A stretch of 45,492 nucleotides of DNA from Yoonia sp. (GCA_029252195.1 JAQXBV010000029.1:1-45492), one strand, 5' to 3'; counted from the stretch's first letter, positions 1 to 8,961 are shown. A program made the numbers and translations. Notes: a model not told the origin generated them from the sequence alone.

Positions 1-71
1 TCGAAAACCATCCGCACAGCACGTTCGCGCACCTCTGGTGAATATCTGTTTCCACATTTGTTCTTTTCTAT
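1..71 (-). CDS. IS3-family transposase OrfA, N-terminal fragment
   Basis: The minus-strand frame reads NRYSPEVRERAVRMVF, the typical N-terminal helix-turn-helix entry of IS3 OrfA proteins, preceded by IEKNKCG. The purine-rich AAGGA at 81-85 (minus strand) is a plausible ribosome site, but the codon at the expected start (69-71) is ATA and no ATG, GTG or TTG lies in frame between the two. Either ATA is used, or the start has mutated and this copy is silent. The gene runs off the window edge. Confidence 0.6.
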   Translation of the reverse strand, partial: MEKNKCGNRYSPEVRERAVRMVF

Positions 72-119
72 AACCCAGTATCCTTACTTCTGGGTCTCCG
101 GCAAACAAGGGGCGGTTCA
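1..119 (-). mobile_element. End of an IS3-family insertion sequence (partial)
   Basis: The outermost 26 bases, read on the minus strand from 119, begin TGAACCGCCCC and continue to GGAGAC at 94, which resembles the terminal inverted repeat of IS3-family elements in alphaproteobacteria. Just inside lies the start of an OrfA-like reading frame (see the next entry). The rest of the element is beyond the window edge, so its completeness and target duplication cannot be judged. It ends 11 bases from the glyA terminator stem. Confidence 0.75.
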
Positions 120-123
120 GACA

Positions 124-156
124 GACAAAAGGCCGCCACAGTGTCCTGCGGCGGCC
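124..156 (-). terminator. Rho-independent terminator of glyA
   Basis: A perfect 7-bp stem (GGCCGCC at 131-137 pairing with GGCGGCC at 150-156) with a 12-nt loop is followed on the minus strand by TTTTGTCT. It lies about 40 bases behind the glyA stop codon. Confidence 0.85.
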
Positions 157-168
157 CTGACTCTGTAT

Positions 169-186
169 GATGGGTTTTAACCCATC
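169..186. repeat. 18-bp hairpin repeat, copy 1
   Basis: GATGGGTTTTAACCCATC forms a 7-bp stem with a 4-nt loop and starts 7 bases behind the glyA stop codon, before the true terminator. An identical 18-bp copy lies at 24973-24990, 6 bases behind the acyl-CoA dehydrogenase stop on the same strand. It has no U-tract of its own. Confidence 0.8.
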
Positions 187-193
187 GCACCGA

Positions 194-1489
194 TTAGAGG
201 TTTGGATACATCGGGAATTTTGCGCACATCGCTTCAACTTCGCCGCGCACTTTTGCTTCCACGTCGCCGTTGCCGTCTTCGCCGTTTGCAGCCAGGCCGT
301 CGGTCACTTCCACGATCCAATCGGCAATCTGGCGGAACTCTGCCTCGCCAAAACCGCGTGTCGTTCCCGCAGGCGAGCCAAGGCGAACGCCAGAGGTCAC
401 GGTTGGCTTTTCAGGGTCAAACGGAATGCCGTTCTTGTTGCAGGTGATATGGGCGCGGCCGAGTGCCTTTTCGGTCTCGTTGCCTTTCACGCCTTTGGGG
501 CGCAAGTCGACGAGCATCAGGTGCGTATCGGTGCCGCCTGTGACGATATCAAGGCCGCCCTTCATCAACTGATCGGCCAGCGCCTTTGCGTTCTTGACGA
601 CCTGCTCTTGATAGCTCTTGAACTCCGGGCGCAGGGCCTCACCAAAGGCCACGGCCTTGCCTGCGATGACATGCATCAGCGGGCCGCCTTGGATGCCCGG
701 GAAGATCGCGGAGTTCACTTTCTTAGCGATATCCTCGTCATTGGTGACGATCATACCGCCGCGTGGACCGCGCAGGGTTTTATGCGTTGTGGTGGTCGCC
801 ACATGCGCATGCGGGAATGGGGACGGGTAGAGGCCTGTCGCCACAAGACCCGCAAAGTGCGCCATGTCCACGAAAAGGATCGCGCCCACGGAATCTGCAA
901 TCTCGCGCATTTTCGCAAAATCGATGATGCGCGGAATGGCCGAGCCGCCTGCGATAATCATCTTTGGTTTGTGCTCATTGGCCAAGGCCTGCACTTCGTC
1001 ATAGTCAAGCAGGCTGTCTTGCTGGCGCACACCGTATTGGATCGCATTGAACCATTTGCCAGACTGGTTTGGCTTGGCGCCGTGGGTCAGGTGGCCGCCT
1101 GCGTCCAAGGACATGCCGAGGATTGTGTCACCTGGCATCAGCAAAGCCTGATAAACGCCTTGGTTTGCTTGGCTTCCAGAGTTTGGCTGCACGTTGGCAT
1201 ATTCACAGCCGAACAATTCTTTTGCGCGTTCAATCGCGAGGTTCTCTGCCACATCCACATGCTCGCAGCCGCCGTAGTAGCGGCGCCCCGGATAACCTTC
1301 GGCGTATTTGTTCGTCATGACGCCGCCCTGAGCTTCCATGACAGCCGCCGAGACAATGTTCTCCGAAGCGATCAATTCGATCTCATTACGCTGGCGGCCA
1401 AGCTCGGCGCGCATCGCAGCATAGATCTCTGGGTCACGGGTTTCGAGTTTTTCGACAAAGAAGCCAGAATCGCGAAGGTTGGTTGTCAT
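194..1489 (-). CDS. glyA: Serine hydroxymethyltransferase
   Basis: PLP enzyme that interconverts serine plus tetrahydrofolate with glycine plus 5,10-methylene-tetrahydrofolate; cytosolic, main source of one-carbon units. The 431-residue product carries the family hallmarks: the N-terminal [16 protein letters not shown] region, a [11 protein letters not shown] segment, and the PLP-lysine motif [14 protein letters not shown]. Length is normal for bacterial GlyA. The start was placed at the ATG preceding [10 protein letters not shown] because AAGGGA lies 8 bases upstream; a frame-open ATG 45 bases further upstream lacks a ribosome site. It is monocistronic, with its own terminator at 124-156, and is divergent from nadK. 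Confidence 0.97.
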   Translation of the reverse strand: MTTNLRDSGFFVEKLETRDPEIYAAMRAELGRQRNEIELIASENIVSAAVMEAQGGVMTNKYAEGYPGRRYYGGCEHVDVAENLAIERAKELFGCEYANVQPNSGSQANQGVYQALLMPGDTILGMSLDAGGHLTHGAKPNQSGKWFNAIQYGVRQQDSLLDYDEVQALANEHKPKMIIAGGSAIPRIIDFAKMREIADSVGAILFVDMAHFAGLVATGLYPSPFPHAHVATTTTHKTLRGPRGGMIVTNDEDIAKKVNSAIFPGIQGGPLMHVIAGKAVAFGEALRPEFKSYQEQVVKNAKALADQLMKGGLDIVTGGTDTHLMLVDLRPKGVKGNETEKALGRAHITCNKNGIPFDPEKPTVTSGVRLGSPAGTTRGFGEAEFRQIADWIVEVTDGLAANGEDGNGDVEAKVRGEVEAMCAKFPMYPNL

Positions 1490-1671
1490 GGTGATGTTCC
1501 CTTTGGTCACATGAATGGACGTTTTTGCTCTCATATCCCATTGGCGCTCTGGTCAAAAGTGCCAAAACGACGCGATATGATGCGGACGCGCCTCCACCTG
1601 TTTCCGATAGACGCCTTGCGTTTCCCTGCCGAACTTGGGACAAATATCTGACTGACAAAGGATTTCGCTCG

Positions 1672-2436
1672 ATGGCCCGTCCCAAAATCGCCTTTATGGC
1701 CAGCAATGCGACCCTTGCCAAACAGGCTTTGGAGGAATTGTCGCAATTGCATGGCAATGTCCCTCTTGAAGAGGCGGATGTGATCGTGGCCTTGGGCGGG
1801 GATGGGTTTATGCTGCACACCTTGCACGCGACCCAAGCCCTCACGGCGCCGGTTTATGGCATGAACCGTGGCACAGTTGGCTTCTTGATGAATGAATACC
1901 ACTCCGATGATCTACCCGAACGGCTTGATGATGCTCTGGAAGAGGTGATTAACCCGCTCGTGATGACCGCCCAATGTGTTGACGGATCCGAACACAAGGC
2001 CTTGGCTATCAATGAGGTGAGCTTGCTGCGCGCAGGTCCGCAAGCCGCGAAACTGCGGATCACGGTCGACGGCAAGTTGCGGATGGCGGAATTGGTCTGC
2101 GACGGTGCATTGGTCGCGACCCCTGCAGGATCGACCGCCTACAACTACTCCGCCCACGGCCCAATCCTACCCATTGGATCGGATGTGCTGGCACTGACAG
2201 CCATGGCCGCGTTTCGTCCGCGCCGTTGGCGGGGGGCTTTGCTGCCAAAGCGCGCCGTCGTGCGTTTTGACGTGATCGAGCCCGACAAACGCCCCGTGAT
2301 GGCCGATGCGGATGGCAAATCGGTGCGGGATGTTCTCAGCGTTGAAATCCGCTCCGAACCTGCGGTTTCGCACCGTATTCTGTTTGATCCGGGTCACGGG
2401 TTGGAAGAGCGGTTGATCAGCGAGCAGTTTAACTAA
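1672..2436 (+). CDS. nadK: NAD kinase
   Basis: Phosphorylates NAD+ to NADP+ using ATP (or polyphosphate in some relatives). The 254-residue protein has the family's GGDG motif at residues 42-45 (ALGGDGFMLHTLH), the conserved NE pair at 114-115 (INEVSLLR), and the glycine-rich GSTAYN segment near residue 157. Length matches compact alphaproteobacterial NadK. The start ATG follows AAAGGA; the open frame extends upstream to 1525 but without a ribosome site. Its last 8 bases overlap the end of the convergent gene at 2429. Confidence 0.95.
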   Translation: MARPKIAFMASNATLAKQALEELSQLHGNVPLEEADVIVALGGDGFMLHTLHATQALTAPVYGMNRGTVGFLMNEYHSDDLPERLDDALEEVINPLVMTAQCVDGSEHKALAINEVSLLRAGPQAAKLRITVDGKLRMAELVCDGALVATPAGSTAYNYSAHGPILPIGSDVLALTAMAAFRPRRWRGALLPKRAVVRFDVIEPDKRPVMADADGKSVRDVLSVEIRSEPAVSHRILFDPGHGLEERLISEQFN

Positions 2437-3079
2437 GGGGTTGCAGATTGAGTTCTTTGATCTGTCGGTAGCCTTCAAGCCGCGCCTCTAAAAAGAACGG
2501 ACTTGCCTTCTGTCGCAAGAGCGCTGCTAAGGATGGCGCTTCATCGAACCGTTTTGCGACTTTTTGTGCGACGGTCATGCGGTGGGATTCCCGTTCTGCG
2601 TGCTCTTCATCGCTATGGCTGCTGAATTTTCGCAGCGGCGTTGTATATGGCACAACTGTAAATGGCGTCTCTGCGTTACTGATCGGAAAAGTGACGCTTT
2701 GCCCGCCGTCCAGCACACCAATCGGGTTCGGGTCAAAATTGGTTTGAAAGGCGTTGAATCCGTTGCCGCCAAATCCCGGCATGCCGTCGGGAGTGGCAGT
2801 CGCTGAGAGCCAGATGTGCAGTGGAGGTGGGGTGATTGCTGCGTCGGTTATGTTCGTCAGGGTGATAGAAATGTCGTCGCTGCCTGACATATGAAACGAA
2901 AGCGCCAGCCCTGTTTGTGCAGGGCTGGCGGGTAATGTGTTGGCTCTGCGTTTTGCGCCGCGAATGACGAGAAGCACCAATGCAATGGCGGCGGGGATCA
3001 ACGCCAACGGGTAGGGTTTGACCGCGATGAAAAGGGCCGCCCAGATTGCTCCGAATGCGCAGAGGTAGCCCTTTCCCAT
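2429..3079 (-). CDS. Hypothetical membrane-anchored protein downstream of prpE
   Basis: I do not recognise the family. The 216-residue product starts with two hydrophobic helices (about residues 4-20 and 23-39) followed by a basic RGAKRR stretch, so it is probably an inner-membrane hairpin. A soluble region follows with a beta-rich, proline- and glycine-rich middle (about 60-140) and a charged helical C-terminus. The start ATG sits one base after the prpE stop, so translation is probably coupled to prpE. A role linked to propionate use is only inferred from position. It overlaps the 3' end of nadK by 8 bases, so the two genes share that DNA in opposite directions. Confidence 0.7.
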   Translation of the reverse strand: MGKGYLCAFGAIWAALFIAVKPYPLALIPAAIALVLLVIRGAKRRANTLPASPAQTGLALSFHMSGSDDISITLTNITDAAITPPPLHIWLSATATPDGMPGFGGNGFNAFQTNFDPNPIGVLDGGQSVTFPISNAETPFTVVPYTTPLRKFSSHSDEEHAERESHRMTVAQKVAKRFDEAPSLAALLRQKASPFFLEARLEGYRQIKELNLQPLS

Positions 3080-3080
3080 T

Positions 3081-4973
3081 CTAGTCTTTTGCGTATCCCA
3101 TTGGCTGAAGTGCGGCTTTAATCTCGTCCAAGATGGCAGGATCGTCGATGGTTGCGGGCATTTTGAACGCCGCGCTATCAGCGATTTTCACCATTGTGGC
3201 GCGCAGGATCTTGCCCGACCGCGTCTTGGGTAGCCGGTCCACGACGGTGATCAGCTTAAAGGCGGCGACAGGGCCGATCTGGTCGCGCACCAGCATGATG
3301 CATTCTGCCTTGATCTCGTCGTCGGATTTGGTCGTGCCTTTGTTCGTGCACACAAACCCCAAGGGCAATTGCCCCTTGAGCTCGTCCGTGACCCCGATCA
3401 CGGCGCATTCGGCCACGTCGGGATGACCTGCAAGGACCTCTTCCATAGCCCCTGTTGAGAGGCGGTGGCCTGCGACGTTGATCACATCATCAGTGCGCGC
3501 CATGATGTAGAGATAGCCGTCTTCGTCGATCAGCCCTGCATCGCCCGTCTCGTAGTAGCCGGGGAAGGTGGTGAGGTAGGATTTCACGAACCGCTCTTCG
3601 GCGTTCCAGAGCGTCGGCAATGTACCGGGAGGCAGCGGCAGCTTGATTGCAATCGCGCCAAGTTCGCCCGCCTTCATCTGGTGGCCTGCTTCGTCAAGGA
3701 TTTGCACATCGTATCCCGGCATCGCGACAGTGGGTGAGCCGATCTTGACGGGAAGCGCCTCGATCCCCGCTGGGTTGCCCGCGATGGTATAGCCCGTTTC
3801 GGTCTGCCACCAATGGTCGTAGACAGGCACGCTCAAAATGTTTTGCGCCCAGATGATCGTGTCAGGGTCGGCCCGTTCGCCCGCGAGGTAGAGCGCGCGC
3901 AGACAAGAGATATCGTATTTCTTGATCTCAAGGCCTTTCGGATCCTCGCGCTTGATCGCGCGAAAGGCGGTGGGGGCGGTGAAGAAGGAGCGCACGTTAT
4001 GCTCTTCGATCACGCGCCAGAAGGTGCCCGCGTCAGGCGTGCCAATCGGCTTGCCCTCGAACACGACCGTGGTGATGCCTGCGATCAAAGGACCATAGCA
4101 AATGTAGGAATGCCCCACGACCCAGCCCACGTCAGAGGCGGCCCAAAAGACCTCGCCTTGGTTGACGTTATAGATGGATTTCATGGTCCAGTTCAGCGCC
4201 ACCAGATGGCCCGCAGTCGGGCGCACGACGCCCTTGGGCGCGCCTGTGGTGCCAGAGGTATAAAGGATATAGGCAGGGTGATCGCCAGAGACAGGGACGC
4301 AAGCGGCAGGGGTCACGCCCTTTTGCACGTCATGCCAGTCAAAGTCGCGGCCTGGGGTCAGGTCACACCTGTGCTGCTCGCGCTGCAAAACGATGGTGAA
4401 ATCCGGCTTGTGCTTGGACTGTTCAATCGCGCCGTCGATCAGCGGCTTATAGGCCACAATGCGGTTCGGCTCTAAACCGCAGGAGGCCGCTATGATCGCC
4501 TTGGGGGTGGCGTCGTCGATCCGCACAGCAAGTTCATGGGCAGCAAAACCACCGAAGACGACAGAATGGACAGCCCCGATGCGGGCACAGGCGAGCATGG
4601 CCACGAGGGCTTCGGTCACCATCGGCATATAGATGATAACACGGTCGCCTGCGACGACGCCCTTGGCCTGCAAGGCGCCCGCGAGGTTTGCGGTCATCGT
4701 CTGCAATTCGGCAAAGCTGGTTTTGGATTTGGTGCCCGTGATCGGGCTGTCGTAGATGATAGCGGTCTGGTCGCCGCGTCCCTGTTCGACGTGGCGGTCC
4801 ACGGCATTGTAGCAGGCGTTGACGCTTGCGTCTTTGAACCACTCGTAAAGGGGGGCGTTTTCGGCGTGCAGGGCGCGTGTTGGCGCCTTGTCCCACGAGA
4901 TCGCGCTCGCTTGTTCCATCCAGAATGTCTCTGGATCGTCTTGCCAGCTTTTGTAAACCTCTGCGTAGCCCAT
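3081..4973 (-). CDS. prpE: Propionate--CoA ligase (propionyl-CoA synthetase)
   Basis: ATP-dependent activation of propionate (and weakly acetate) to the CoA thioester through an acyl-adenylate. The 630-residue protein belongs to the ANL superfamily: ATP-binding P-loop TSGTTGAPKG at residues 239-248, WWQTETG at 388-394, and PKTRSGKILR near the C-terminus, whose lysine is the usual acetylation and catalytic site. An ACS-type N-terminal domain (VYKSWQDDPETFW) and a length near 630 point to PrpE rather than the longer Acs. GGGAGG precedes the ATG. It is probably cotranscribed with the small membrane gene that follows by one base. Confidence 0.92.
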   Translation of the reverse strand: MGYAEVYKSWQDDPETFWMEQASAISWDKAPTRALHAENAPLYEWFKDASVNACYNAVDRHVEQGRGDQTAIIYDSPITGTKSKTSFAELQTMTANLAGALQAKGVVAGDRVIIYMPMVTEALVAMLACARIGAVHSVVFGGFAAHELAVRIDDATPKAIIAASCGLEPNRIVAYKPLIDGAIEQSKHKPDFTIVLQREQHRCDLTPGRDFDWHDVQKGVTPAACVPVSGDHPAYILYTSGTTGAPKGVVRPTAGHLVALNWTMKSIYNVNQGEVFWAASDVGWVVGHSYICYGPLIAGITTVVFEGKPIGTPDAGTFWRVIEEHNVRSFFTAPTAFRAIKREDPKGLEIKKYDISCLRALYLAGERADPDTIIWAQNILSVPVYDHWWQTETGYTIAGNPAGIEALPVKIGSPTVAMPGYDVQILDEAGHQMKAGELGAIAIKLPLPPGTLPTLWNAEERFVKSYLTTFPGYYETGDAGLIDEDGYLYIMARTDDVINVAGHRLSTGAMEEVLAGHPDVAECAVIGVTDELKGQLPLGFVCTNKGTTKSDDEIKAECIMLVRDQIGPVAAFKLITVVDRLPKTRSGKILRATMVKIADSAAFKMPATIDDPAILDEIKAALQPMGYAKD

Positions 4974-5152
4974 CTTTCATCCTCCCAAATGTTGTGCTGT
5001 CAAAGGTGTAAGCAGCAGCCAGACTATGGGCAAGCTTCGTTGCGGCGCTAACAGAAAAACAATGTCAACTTATTGACTCCGCGAGGTTGAGGGCCAATGA
5101 CCGTCACTGTTTTCAATATTGTGCAGCATTTTTGATCGCAAGGAGGTGATTT

Positions 5153-5293
5153 TTGGAAACTAAATTTCGAAATTTGCTTATCTTGCGCAATATTTGCAAA
5201 TATGATTTGCTTTTTGCAGTGAGGCGCGTAAGGTTGGCATTACAGGACGACACTGTGCCGCCTCTGCTTTTCAGGAGCATCACCATTGGATAA
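5153..5293 (+). CDS. Candidate 46-aa small ORF with perfect Shine-Dalgarno
   Basis: A TTG start at 5153 is preceded by AAGGAGGTGAT (5140-5150), an 11-base perfect complement of the 16S rRNA 3' end. The frame encodes 46 residues with a basic hydrophobic core (FRNLLILRNICKYDLLFAVRR), possibly an amphipathic helix. Its stop overlaps the start of the next small ORF (ATTGGATAA). No homologue is recognised. The strength of the ribosome site and a terminator at 5422 on the same strand support translation, but the codon use is AT-rich and the start is TTG, so this is uncertain. Confidence 0.35.
   Translation: METKFRNLLILRNICKYDLLFAVRRVRLALQDDTVPPLLFRSITIG
5182..5215. promoter_or_regulatory. Cluster of TTTGCAAA-like motifs upstream of prpE
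   Basis: TTGCGCAA (5183-5190) and TTTGCAAA (5193-5200) stand 2 bases apart, with further TTTGC-type words to 5215. Short-chain acyl-CoA regulators of the ScfR/PccR family recognise paired TTTGCAAA-like words in Rhodobacter. The site is about 210 bases from prpE, and lies inside the 46-aa candidate ORF, so assignment is tentative. Confidence 0.3.
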
Positions 5294-5381
5294 ACACGGC
5301 AAACCCCTCAAGAAAAAGCGGCAACCCTCGCCGCCACCCGCATTGGTCATCACGCCAACGAAAGTGACACCCAAAAAGTAA
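5286..5381 (+). CDS. Candidate 31-aa basic small protein
   Basis: A TTG start at 5286 follows AGGAG (5272-5276) at 9 bases. The product MDKHGKPLKKKRQPSPPPAL, continuing to a KVTPKK end, is very basic and proline-rich, with no membrane segment. It overlaps the stop of the 46-aa ORF and is followed 40 bases later by a strong terminator. The family is unknown. Possible roles include a nucleic-acid-binding peptide or a leader; nothing in the sequence decides between them. Confidence 0.4.
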   Translation: MDKHGKPLKKKRQPSPPPALVITPTKVTPKK

Positions 5382-5421
5382 CGACGAAAGGTGAGATTGT
5401 CGGATTTCAACCTTAGAAAGG

Positions 5422-5455
5422 AACGGGATGGCCCCAAGAGCCATCCCGTTTTCTT
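5422..5455 (+). terminator. Strong rho-independent terminator
   Basis: An 11-bp perfect stem (AACGGGATGGC at 5422-5432 with GCCATCCCGTT at 5440-5450) is followed by TTCTTTT. The T-run is on the plus strand, so it ends a plus-strand transcript (the small ORFs), while sitting against the end of maeB on the other strand. The rest of the 4974-5455 gap shows nothing else I can name. Confidence 0.85.
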
Positions 5456-7735
5456 TTAGCCGTAGTGGGCCACAGGCGTACCCGCGATCGCCGACATATT
5501 CAGCAAGCCGCGTGGTGTGATAGATGGCGTCACAATATGCGCACGGTTGCCCATGCCCATCAGGATCGGGCCAACCTCAAGCCCGCCGCCCTTCATTTTC
5601 AAGATGTTGCGCACGCCAGAGGCCGCGTCGGTATTGGCAAACACAAGCACGTTCGCAGGGCCGGGCAGATGTGCTTTCGGGAAGATCCGGTTGCGCAGCT
5701 CGACATCAAGTGCCGCGTCGATGTGCATTTCGCCTTCGTAATCAAAGTCGCGCGGCTGGCTGTCAAGGATCGCCATCGCCGCCCGCATGCGGCGCCCGGT
5801 ATCGCAATCAAGGTTGCCAAACTGGCTATGCGAACACAGCGCGATTTTCGGCGTGACACCAAAGCGACGCACGTGTCGCGCGGCACCTATCACGGTCTCG
5901 GCAATCTGTTCAGGTGTGGGTTCTGGGTGGACTTGGGTATCCGCGATGAAAAGCGGTCCATCCTCCAAGATCATCAGCGACAAAGCTGCGACAGGGTGCA
6001 GGTCTTGGTTGCCAAGAATTTGCGTCACATAGTTCAGGTGCCAGAGGAATTGCCCGAAGGTGCCACAGATCATGCTGTCCGCCTCGCCGCGATGCACCAT
6101 CACAGCGCCGATCGCCGTCGTATTCGTGCGCATGACAGCCTTGGCCAGATCAGGGGTCACGCCCTTGCGGGCCATAATATCGTGGTAGGTGTTCCAATAG
6201 TCATAGTAGCGCGGATCGTTTTCGGGGTTCACGATCTCAAAATCGACCAGCGGGCGGATTTTCAGGCCAGCGCGCTCGCAGCGCCGCTCGATCACATCGG
6301 GGCGGCCGATCAGGATCGGCTTGTCGGTCGTTTCTTCCATAATCGCTTGGGCGGCACGCAAGACGCGATCGTCCTCGCCCTCGGCAAAGACGATATTGCG
6401 CGCGACCGTGCGGGCGGCCTCGAAAACGGGGCGCATGATCATGGCGGATTTGAAAACCGACCCGTCGAGACCTTTCTTATAGGCTTCCATATCGGTGATG
6501 GGGCGTTTGGCGACCCCGGTCTCGATCGCGGCGCGGGCCACGGCAGAGGCCACGACACCCATAAGGCGCGGGTCGAACGGCTTGGGGATCAGATAATCCG
6601 CCCCAAAGGTGAGCTTTTCGCCCGAATAGGCGGCGGCGGCCTCGGCGCTTGTGGTCATACGCGCCAGTTCGGCGATGCCTTCAACGCAGGCGATTTTCAT
6701 CTCGTCGTTGATGTCGGTCGCGCCAACATCCAACGCCCCGCGGAAGATGAAGGGGAAGCAGAGTACATTGTTTACCTGATTGGGGAAATCCGAGCGGCCT
6801 GTCGCGATGATGGCCTTGGGGTTCACTGCGCGGGCGGCATCCGGGTCAATTTCTGGATTGGGGTTCGCCAGCGCAAAGATGATCGGCACATCGGCCATTT
6901 TGGCGACCATGTCGGGCTTGAGAACACCCGGGCCAGACAGGCCCAGAAACAGGTCGGCGCCTGCAATCACATCGCCAAGCGTGGCAGGGGTGGTGCCCTG
7001 CGCATATTCGGCTTTCTGCGGTGTCATTTCCTTTTCGCGGCCATGATAGACCAGACCCTCGATATCACATAACCACACGTTTTCGTGCTTAACGCCAAGC
7101 TTAAGTAACATATTAAGGCAAGCGATGCCCGCAGCGCCCCCGCCGGTTGAGACGATCTTGATGTCCTCAAATTTCTTGCCAGCCACGCGCAGCGCGTTGG
7201 TGGCGGCGGCACCAACCACAATCGCGGTGCCGTGCTGATCGTCGTGAAACACGGGGATGTTCATCCGCTCTCGGCAGATTTTTTCGACAATAAAGCAGTC
7301 GGGCGCTTTGATATCTTCGAGGTTGATCGCGCCAAATGTCGGCTCCAGCGCACAGACCAGATCGGCGAGTTTTTCGGGATCAGATTCGTTGAGCTCGATG
7401 TCAAAGCAATCGATATTGGCGAACTTCTTGAACAGAACAGCCTTGCCTTCCATGACAGGTTTGGAGGCCAATGCGCCGATGTTACCAAGGCCCAGAACCG
7501 CAGTTCCGTTGGTCACAACGCCAACCAGATTGCCCCGCACTGTAAAGTCGCGGGCGGTGTCGGGGTTTGCTTTGATCTCCAGACAGGCCTCGGCCACGCC
7601 GGGGGAATAGGCGCGCGAGAGGTCGCGGCCATTGGCCAGCGGTTTGGTTGCGCGAATTTCTAACTTACCGGGTTTAGGGAACTGGTGGTAATCTAGCGCA
7701 GCCTGTCGCGCGCGATCATGTGAATCATCAGCCAT
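5456..7735 (-). CDS. maeB: NADP-dependent malic enzyme fused to phosphotransacetylase-like domain
   Basis: Oxidative decarboxylation of malate to pyruvate with NADPH formation, linking the TCA cycle to pyruvate and lipid synthesis. The 759 residues split into an N-terminal malic enzyme (YSPGVAE near residue 43, [12 protein letters not shown] near 76-87, Rossmann motif [15 protein letters not shown] near 190) and a C-terminal Pta-like domain from about residue 430. In known MaeB proteins that domain lacks Pta activity and serves acetyl-CoA regulation and oligomerisation. The length is normal for MaeB. The start follows GGGAGAG; an open frame extends 70 codons upstream through the palindrome but is not coding-like. 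A perfect palindrome at 7757-7776 lies 21 bases upstream of the start. Confidence 0.95.
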   Translation of the reverse strand: MADDSHDRARQAALDYHQFPKPGKLEIRATKPLANGRDLSRAYSPGVAEACLEIKANPDTARDFTVRGNLVGVVTNGTAVLGLGNIGALASKPVMEGKAVLFKKFANIDCFDIELNESDPEKLADLVCALEPTFGAINLEDIKAPDCFIVEKICRERMNIPVFHDDQHGTAIVVGAAATNALRVAGKKFEDIKIVSTGGGAAGIACLNMLLKLGVKHENVWLCDIEGLVYHGREKEMTPQKAEYAQGTTPATLGDVIAGADLFLGLSGPGVLKPDMVAKMADVPIIFALANPNPEIDPDAARAVNPKAIIATGRSDFPNQVNNVLCFPFIFRGALDVGATDINDEMKIACVEGIAELARMTTSAEAAAAYSGEKLTFGADYLIPKPFDPRLMGVVASAVARAAIETGVAKRPITDMEAYKKGLDGSVFKSAMIMRPVFEAARTVARNIVFAEGEDDRVLRAAQAIMEETTDKPILIGRPDVIERRCERAGLKIRPLVDFEIVNPENDPRYYDYWNTYHDIMARKGVTPDLAKAVMRTNTTAIGAVMVHRGEADSMICGTFGQFLWHLNYVTQILGNQDLHPVAALSLMILEDGPLFIADTQVHPEPTPEQIAETVIGAARHVRRFGVTPKIALCSHSQFGNLDCDTGRRMRAAMAILDSQPRDFDYEGEMHIDAALDVELRNRIFPKAHLPGPANVLVFANTDAASGVRNILKMKGGGLEVGPILMGMGNRAHIVTPSITPRGLLNMSAIAGTPVAHYG

Positions 7736-7756
7736 CTTTGGTCTCTCCCGATCAAT

Positions 7757-7776
7757 GTAGTTTAATGTTAAACTAC
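7757..7776. promoter_or_regulatory. Perfect 20-bp palindrome between maeB and cupin gene
   Basis: GTAGTTTAATGTTAAACTAC is two perfect 9-bp half-sites around TG. It sits 21-41 bases before the maeB ATG and about 90 bases before the divergent cupin start. Size, symmetry and position fit a dimeric repressor operator; the AT-rich TTAAAC half-site recalls MarR- or GntR-type sites, but the regulator is not in the window. Confidence 0.6.
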
Positions 7777-7865
7777 TTTTCTGCCGCAGCGGCAAGCCTC
7801 GCCCGATGAATAAGCATGTATTGACTGCTCTTGCAAATTTATCTGCGCCGCGACAGGTTCGCGTT

Positions 7866-8948
7866 ATGACAGATTCTGCTGAAATGCGCGCCGAAGTGCG
7901 CCTCGCCACCACAGACCTGCGCGCCGACCTTGGGTTTTTCACCAAAGTCTTAAAAATGCGTTTGGATATGATTTATCCTGCTGATGATCCGTCGGTTGCC
8001 GTGTTTTCTGGGCACGGCTTGCGGGTGCGGTTGGAAACCGAAGGTGGCGCAGGGCATATCACGATCCTGACGGATGATCCCGATTTTGCAAATGGTGCGA
8101 AGGTGTTGACGTCGCCGGGTGGCACGAAGATCACTGTCGATGCGCTCAATCCGCCGCTTATCTTGCCTGACACGGATCACGCTTTTGTCGTGCGCAGACT
8201 GGCGGATCAGGCGCCGTGGGTCATTGGTCGCGCGGGTATGCATTACCGCGATTTAATCCCAAGCCGCCTTGGCGGGTCGATTATCGCGAGCCATATTCGC
8301 ATCCCTGATGGCGGCCCTGTGCCTGATATGGTCCATTTCCACCGCGTCGGGTTTCAGTTGATTTATTGTTATCGTGGCTGGGTTGACGTGGTCTACGAGG
8401 ATCAGGGCGATCCGATCCGCCTGACGGCGGGCGATTGTTTCATTCAGCCACCGGAAATCCGCCACCGCGTGCTTGAGGCCTCTGATGGAATCGAGGTGAT
8501 CGAGGTTGGCGTGCCCGCCGAACATATCACCGAAATCGACCACGAGATGATCCTGCCGACCCCGCATTTGCGCCCTAACCGCGAATGGCAGGGGCAGCGG
8601 TTTGTGCATAACGTCGGGGCAGGGGGCACCTTCAAGCCGTTTCGTCTCAAGGGGTTTCAAGCGCGGGACACCACGATCGCCAAGAACACCAAAGGCGTCG
8701 CTGGCGTTCAGGTTGTGACGCGCGGGCAGGGCGATCCTGTTTGGTCAAAGCACGACGCAGACATTCATTTTACCTTTGTTTTAGAAGGAGAAATGACGCT
8801 TGAGGGTGAGGGAAAAGACCCATACCGCCTGAGCGCGGGGGATGCATTCGTGATCCCGCCGCAAATGCTCACGCGTTATAGCGCGCCCAGTGATGATATT
8901 GCGCTGCTCGAAGTCTCCTTGCCGGGGTTGTTCACGACGTTCTCCTGA
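7866..8948 (+). CDS. VOC–cupin–cupin fusion protein
   Basis: The 360-residue protein has three parts: an N-terminal glyoxalase/VOC-like unit (about 8-75; RLATTDLRADLGFFTKVLKM), a first cupin (about 140-245) and a second cupin (about 265-358). The first cupin has putative metal ligands in MVHFHRVG and PEIRHRV. The second has WSKHDADIHFTFVLEGEM, but tyrosine stands where the last histidine is expected (LTRYSAP), so its metal site looks incomplete. Substrate unknown; such bicupins include dioxygenases and isomerases. An ATG at 7866 with CAGG ahead was preferred to an in-frame ATG at 7806. Divergent from maeB across the palindrome, 53 bases before cdd. Confidence 0.75.
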   Translation: MTDSAEMRAEVRLATTDLRADLGFFTKVLKMRLDMIYPADDPSVAVFSGHGLRVRLETEGGAGHITILTDDPDFANGAKVLTSPGGTKITVDALNPPLILPDTDHAFVVRRLADQAPWVIGRAGMHYRDLIPSRLGGSIIASHIRIPDGGPVPDMVHFHRVGFQLIYCYRGWVDVVYEDQGDPIRLTAGDCFIQPPEIRHRVLEASDGIEVIEVGVPAEHITEIDHEMILPTPHLRPNREWQGQRFVHNVGAGGTFKPFRLKGFQARDTTIAKNTKGVAGVQVVTRGQGDPVWSKHDADIHFTFVLEGEMTLEGEGKDPYRLSAGDAFVIPPQMLTRYSAPSDDIALLEVSLPGLFTTFS

Positions 8949-8961
8949 CTTGCAAACCTCT

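Noticed and set aside
167-1651. A 494-codon plus-strand open frame antisense to glyA
   Set aside because: It mirrors glyA codon structure; the product has no recognisable domain, and glyA is certain.
5465-7072. A 535-codon plus-strand open frame antisense to maeB
   Set aside because: Shadow of the G+C-rich maeB; the product is rich in His, Arg and Gly with no domain.
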